From contig NC_057925.1 in assembly GCF_018873765.1 (NCBI RefSeq), positions 59,160,970-59,224,969 of the forward strand: a stretch of 64,000 nt of DNA. The letters run 5' to 3'. Position 1 is the stretch's first letter. The number at the start of each line of letters is the position of its first letter. Of this stretch, positions 60,590 through 64,000 are shown in pieces. The translations under genes and the position numbers were made by a program. The notes below the pieces were generated by a model, which was not told where the DNA came from, ran no database searches, and saw only the letters and a list, made by a program, of their open reading frames with translations. This DNA comes from Telopea speciosissima (taxonomy: Eukaryota; Streptophyta; Magnoliopsida; Proteales; Proteaceae).

Positions 60590-61140
60590 CCCAACCATTG
60601 ACGCGTTGACACATGTCATCCTTGAAGAGTAGATCGGCCCAACTGACCTGAATCTAGGGATAACCCAAGTTGACCGACGAGACGCGATGGTTCAAAAGGA
60701 TTCGAGAACGACCCAAGCGTCGTGTGACCGACGTTCAACATACTCGATGAGGAGATCAGCACGACCATGACCAAACCGATCTCACCCAGGTCACGCAAGC
60801 CTTGTGAGCTAGGGTCATGCATCTGGGATGACCCTCCTGGACAGGTGTCAGCCCAGGTAAAGCTTCACCTACGCATCCGCCAGACTCAAATAACGATCTA
60901 TCATCAGCAAAAGCCTATGACGGTCCAAGGCGCAGAACCTATAAATAGCCAGACATCCCACGGTTAAGGGACGATTTTTAAGCTCAGATTTCTAGATCCT
61001 AGAGTTCATCTGTGTGCGCGATCTAACTTAAGCATCAGAGTTCAATCCGACGGCTTAGACCAGCACTCCCTCTGCCCAAGCTTGTTGTCTTATAGGACAG
61101 TTCACGATTACAGATTAGCAAGACCAGATCACGTCATAAC
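60590..61140 (+). mobile_element. Probable solo or truncated LTR remnant (Tat/Ogre-like)
   Basis: A GC-richer block stands out from the flanks. It contains CCTATAAATAGCC near 60940, which looks like an LTR TATA box, and downstream ATCTAACTTAAGCATCAGAGTTC, which resembles the R-U5 region conserved in plant Tat/Ogre Gypsy LTRs (GACTTAAGCATCGGAGTG in general form). Ends and target-site duplication were not identified, and no primer site follows, so it is truncated. Confidence 0.5.
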
Positions 61141-62078
61141 AAGTACGAATTATGGTCAATAATTTGAATGTATTCTGAAACGAGAAAATAGAGAAAATTT
61201 ATATTTCAGCAAATATTCTAGACCCATAATCTATTCTAAAAATACATACCAAACGCAACCTTAATAAAATCCCAAGCACTGCAATGGCGCTTTGGTTAAT
61301 CCAGTTCTAAATAAGGTCATTAAAAAGAAAAGGGCTAAAGTAAAGGTCATCGATTTGATGAACACTGGAGTATTTTCTACAAAATACAGGGTCATTTCCG
61401 TCACTTAATTCCACAAAAAAAACTGATAACGACAACATAACAAAAATCGGATTCCGATCCAATTCCATTCAATTTAGATTCCGCTCTGTTTGTTCCTCTG
61501 CTCTTCAATTCTTCCCAAAAAGTTATTATAAGACGAAAGTCCAACTCATGAACAGCGATTGTTTAATTAGTCCAAAGGGTTTATCTCTATCTTTTTCACA
61601 GTAACAACCGACGAAAAAACCTTAACCACTCGTCTTCTTCCCTGTGATAACCATCGATGGAGATATACACTACTACTCCTACTACACTACTACGGTTTAT
61701 TGTTCTTATTTATACTCTACAATCAACAAAGAAAGAGCTTCGAAGATCGAAATCTTCTGTCTATACTGTGTTCACGGACGTTCCTGTGAATAGGAACGAC
61801 AGTAAATCCGTGAATTTGATCTGTCGTTCTCGCGCTCCTCCCAATAGTGTTTTGTTTAATCTCTTCAGATTCCTATATTTTTTCATTTTACGCGAAATCT
61901 TTCTTACCTTTCACGAGAGGGTTAAGTTTGATACTGACTAGTCCAGTGGCCCGAGTTATAAATAGTGTTCTATGGATTGCTTCTCTGTTTTTGAGCTGAG
62001 TTTTTGAACTACATGTTTGAAGTTTGATCGTTTTTTTTTTTTTGGGGGGGTTCAATTTTGGTGAGATTTAGAGTCTAA
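61141..62078. promoter_or_regulatory. Upstream region and probable leader of the GH127 gene
   Basis: From about 61480 the sequence changes from AT-rich intergenic to a CT-rich leader-like stretch (CTTCAATTCTTCCC, CTCGTCTTCTTCCC). A possible TATA-like motif TTATTATAAG lies near 61521-61530. A 94-codon upstream open frame (61657-61941) precedes the GH127 ATG at 62079, and a T run with eight Gs sits at 62030-62049. Transcription start is not determined. Confidence 0.35.
61657..61941 (+). CDS. Possible upstream ORF (94 aa), unrecognised
   Basis: Starts MEIYTTTPTTLLRFIVLIYT with a hydrophobic N-terminal stretch and ends 137 bp before the GH127 start codon, in the same direction. I recognise no domain. 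It could be an upstream ORF within the GH127 leader, a small separate gene, or chance. The similar opening MEI in both frames is probably coincidence. Confidence 0.2.
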   Translation: MEIYTTTPTTLLRFIVLIYTLQSTKKELRRSKSSVYTVFTDVPVNRNDSKSVNLICRSRAPPNSVLFNLFRFLYFFILREIFLTFHERVKFDTD

Positions 62079-64000
62079 ATGGAGATATTCAAGCTCTCTG
62101 TTTTCTACTTCTTCCTCGTTGTATTGGTTTTCTCTTCTGGTTTTGTTTATGGGAAGGAGTGCACGAATATTCCAACTCAGCTCTCTTCCCACTCGTACCG
62201 GTTCGAGCTCTTGTCGTCAGAGAATGAAACTTGGAGGGAAGAGATGTTTTCGCATTATCATCTAATCCCAACAGACGACTCCGCATGGATCAACTTGCTT
62301 CCTAGGAGGATTTTGAGCGAAGATGGGGAGGAACGTAATTGGGCGATGATGTACAGAAGAATGAAATACTCTGATAACACTAATAAGCCTCAAGAGGCAG
62401 GGAGTTTTCTCAAGGAAGTCTCGCTACACGACGTGAGATTGGATCCGAATTCCCTACATGGGCGGGCTCAGCTGACAAACTTGGAGTACTTGTTGATGTT
62501 GGATGTGGATAGCTTGGTCTGGAGTTTTAGAAAGACGGCAGGTTTGCCAACTCCTGGGACGGCGTATGGAGGATGGGAGGACCCAACTACCGAGCTTCGG
62601 GGTCATTTCGTGGGTTAGTTCTGTTTGTTAATCTTTGCTTGTTTATTGTTTTGACTTGTCGTTTCATTTCCCGCATAACCCTCTTCTTGTTGGTTTGCTT
62701 TATTTCCCCTTTTAGGGGGAGAGGGGGGGGGGGGGGGAGGAGAAGGTGGGTAGTAGTTCCTTATTTGCTATACTTACTTGGGCTTCATGTACATTGAAAA
62801 TATCAAATATGAAACGGAGAAGCATACCAACTAGGAAAACAATACGAACTAACTGAAAGATGAGAGCAGTAGTTCATAGAACTGAAACATTAGCATGGTA
62901 TAGCTCATAGGCCTTAAGAGAACTCCATGACGCCATCCTGCTTTTAGTCCGTGATAATAGAGTTTTAATTTGTTTGACTTGCAGTTAAACGTGCCATTCA
63001 AAAGTTGTATTTTTTTTTGCACTTGTGGAGGAGTGCGTTAAGCAAAAAAAAAAATGCTCCATTGGAATGGGAAATATATATCATGTTTTACAGACTGAAT
63101 TTCTTACATATTCAGAACAACTTATGAAACCAATTAATCCTCCTGGACCCTGTAAATGACTTTTTTATTTTTATTTTTTTGTACAATTGGATTGGTCTAG
63201 TAGAATGATCTAAGAACTTGGTAACAATACATTCTTATTATCCAACATCAGCCCTTTCATTTGTTGGTTTATACTTTATACATGTTTGGTTGGTAGTTCC
63301 ATAAACGACTGTTTCTCGTATCAGAAGTTTGCATTGAACTAATATGTTCTGCAGCACTGTGTAACATGGGTTGAATTCGGGCTCAACTTTGAAGCAAACT
63401 GCGCTGAGCTTTGCCAGACTAGTGCTCAATCTCGTTCAAAATTCATCAATTTCCTGACACAGGCCTGCCCGAGTTGCACCCCATACTCCTATGCCCTTTC
63501 CTTGGTCAATTCTAAGTTGATATCTTTCTATAATTTTATCGTTAAATGACTTTATGCCAGGCCATGCCATCTTTTGTGAGATTGAATTCATCATGAACCT
63601 CATAATGGTTGTAATTTCCTAGACTTTCTTTCTTATTTCTAGTTTTTTGAAGGTTTGATCTGCATGCTTTATGACAACCTTCTTTTGGTTTGCATCTTGA
63701 AGGGCATTACATGAGTGCCTCGGCACAAATGTGGGCTAGTACTTACAATGCCACTCTACTTGAGAAAATGTCTGCTGTGGTTTCTGCACTTGATGCCTGT
63801 CAGAAGCAAATGGGCTCAGGTTACCTATCAGCTTTCCCATCTGAGCAGTTTGACCGTTTTGAAGCTATACAACCAGTGTGGGCACCATACTACACCATTC
63901 ACAAGGTAGCATCGTCTGATTCAAGAATCTTATTATGTGTGCTCAATAGGAAGTTAGGTATCATAAACATTATTCTTATTTACTTTGACAGATCTTGGCA
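62079..64000 (+). CDS. GH127 (DUF1680) beta-L-arabinofuranosidase-like protein, 5' part
   Basis: Exons seen are 62079-62613, 63703-63905 and 63992 to the window edge, all with GT-AG borders (donors GGTTAGT and GGTAGC, acceptors TTGAAG and TTGACAG) and kept in phase. The visible product is about 249 residues of the roughly 850-900 usual for plant members. Residues 1-25 form a signal peptide (FYFFLVVLVFSSGFVYG). Then come ETWREEMFSHYHLIPTDDSA, FLKEVSLHDVRLDPNSLHGR, GWEDPTTELRGHFVGHYMSA and VWAPYYTIHK. These are the conserved N-terminal blocks of the family, with GH127 fold residues expected further downstream. The product is likely secreted to the cell wall, where GH127 enzymes release L-arabinofuranose; activity here is by family. 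The remainder continues beyond the window. Confidence 0.93.

Noticed and set aside
1-64000. CRISPR arrays, rRNA, bacterial-type operons
   Set aside because: None seen; the DNA is plant nuclear, and the direct repeats found are transposons or microsatellites.

Overview
This window is nuclear DNA of a flowering plant. It has AT-rich, transposon-filled intergenic space, GT-AG introns, and plant-type gene families (A20/AN1 stress-associated protein, AGC VIII kinase, plant CWC22, GH127 enzyme). Dispersed hAT elements and RTE-clade LINEs are abundant. I cannot name the species.

Four host genes are well supported, all on the + strand. (1) 13199-13747 is an intronless A20/AN1 zinc-finger stress-associated protein of 182 aa. 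(2) 28390-29619 is an intronless AGC VIII protein kinase, UNICORN-like, of 409 aa. (3) 38375-56589 is the spliceosome factor CWC22. It has seven coding exons that join in phase to 905 aa, and two introns swollen to 5.8 and 9.25 kb by transposons. (4) 62079 to the window end is the 5' part of a secreted GH127 (DUF1680) beta-L-arabinofuranosidase-like gene, with two and a bit exons. The genes are functionally unrelated, as is usual for plant neighbours.

By region: 0-11 kb has no intact gene. It holds two diverged copies, in the same order and about 7 kb apart, of an unrecognised element made of a TATA-bearing block, a CT-rich leader and a decayed coiled-coil-like ORF; a second repeat follows each copy about 1.5 kb downstream. 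The same region has palindromic MITEs and a 212-bp tandem duplication. 11-28 kb has the SAP gene, an RTE tail, hAT MITEs, microsatellites and long featureless AT-rich stretches. 28-38 kb has the kinase, a LINE 3' end, a hAT MITE with target-site duplication, an RTE tail and a 1.03-kb hAT element that appears to carry a captured coding fragment. 38-57 kb is CWC22 with nested elements: an antisense RTE LINE, a 1-kb hAT element, a non-autonomous LTR element with a hAT MITE inside its 5' LTR (the 3' LTR preserves the empty site), a decayed Gypsy-type gag interrupted by a hAT element, and a hAT transposase (DUF659) fragment. 57-64 kb has a MITE, an LTR remnant and the GH127 gene.

The hAT insertions were called from terminal inverted repeats plus 8-bp target-site duplications read directly in the sequence. 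No database search was possible, so family names rest on recognised motifs.
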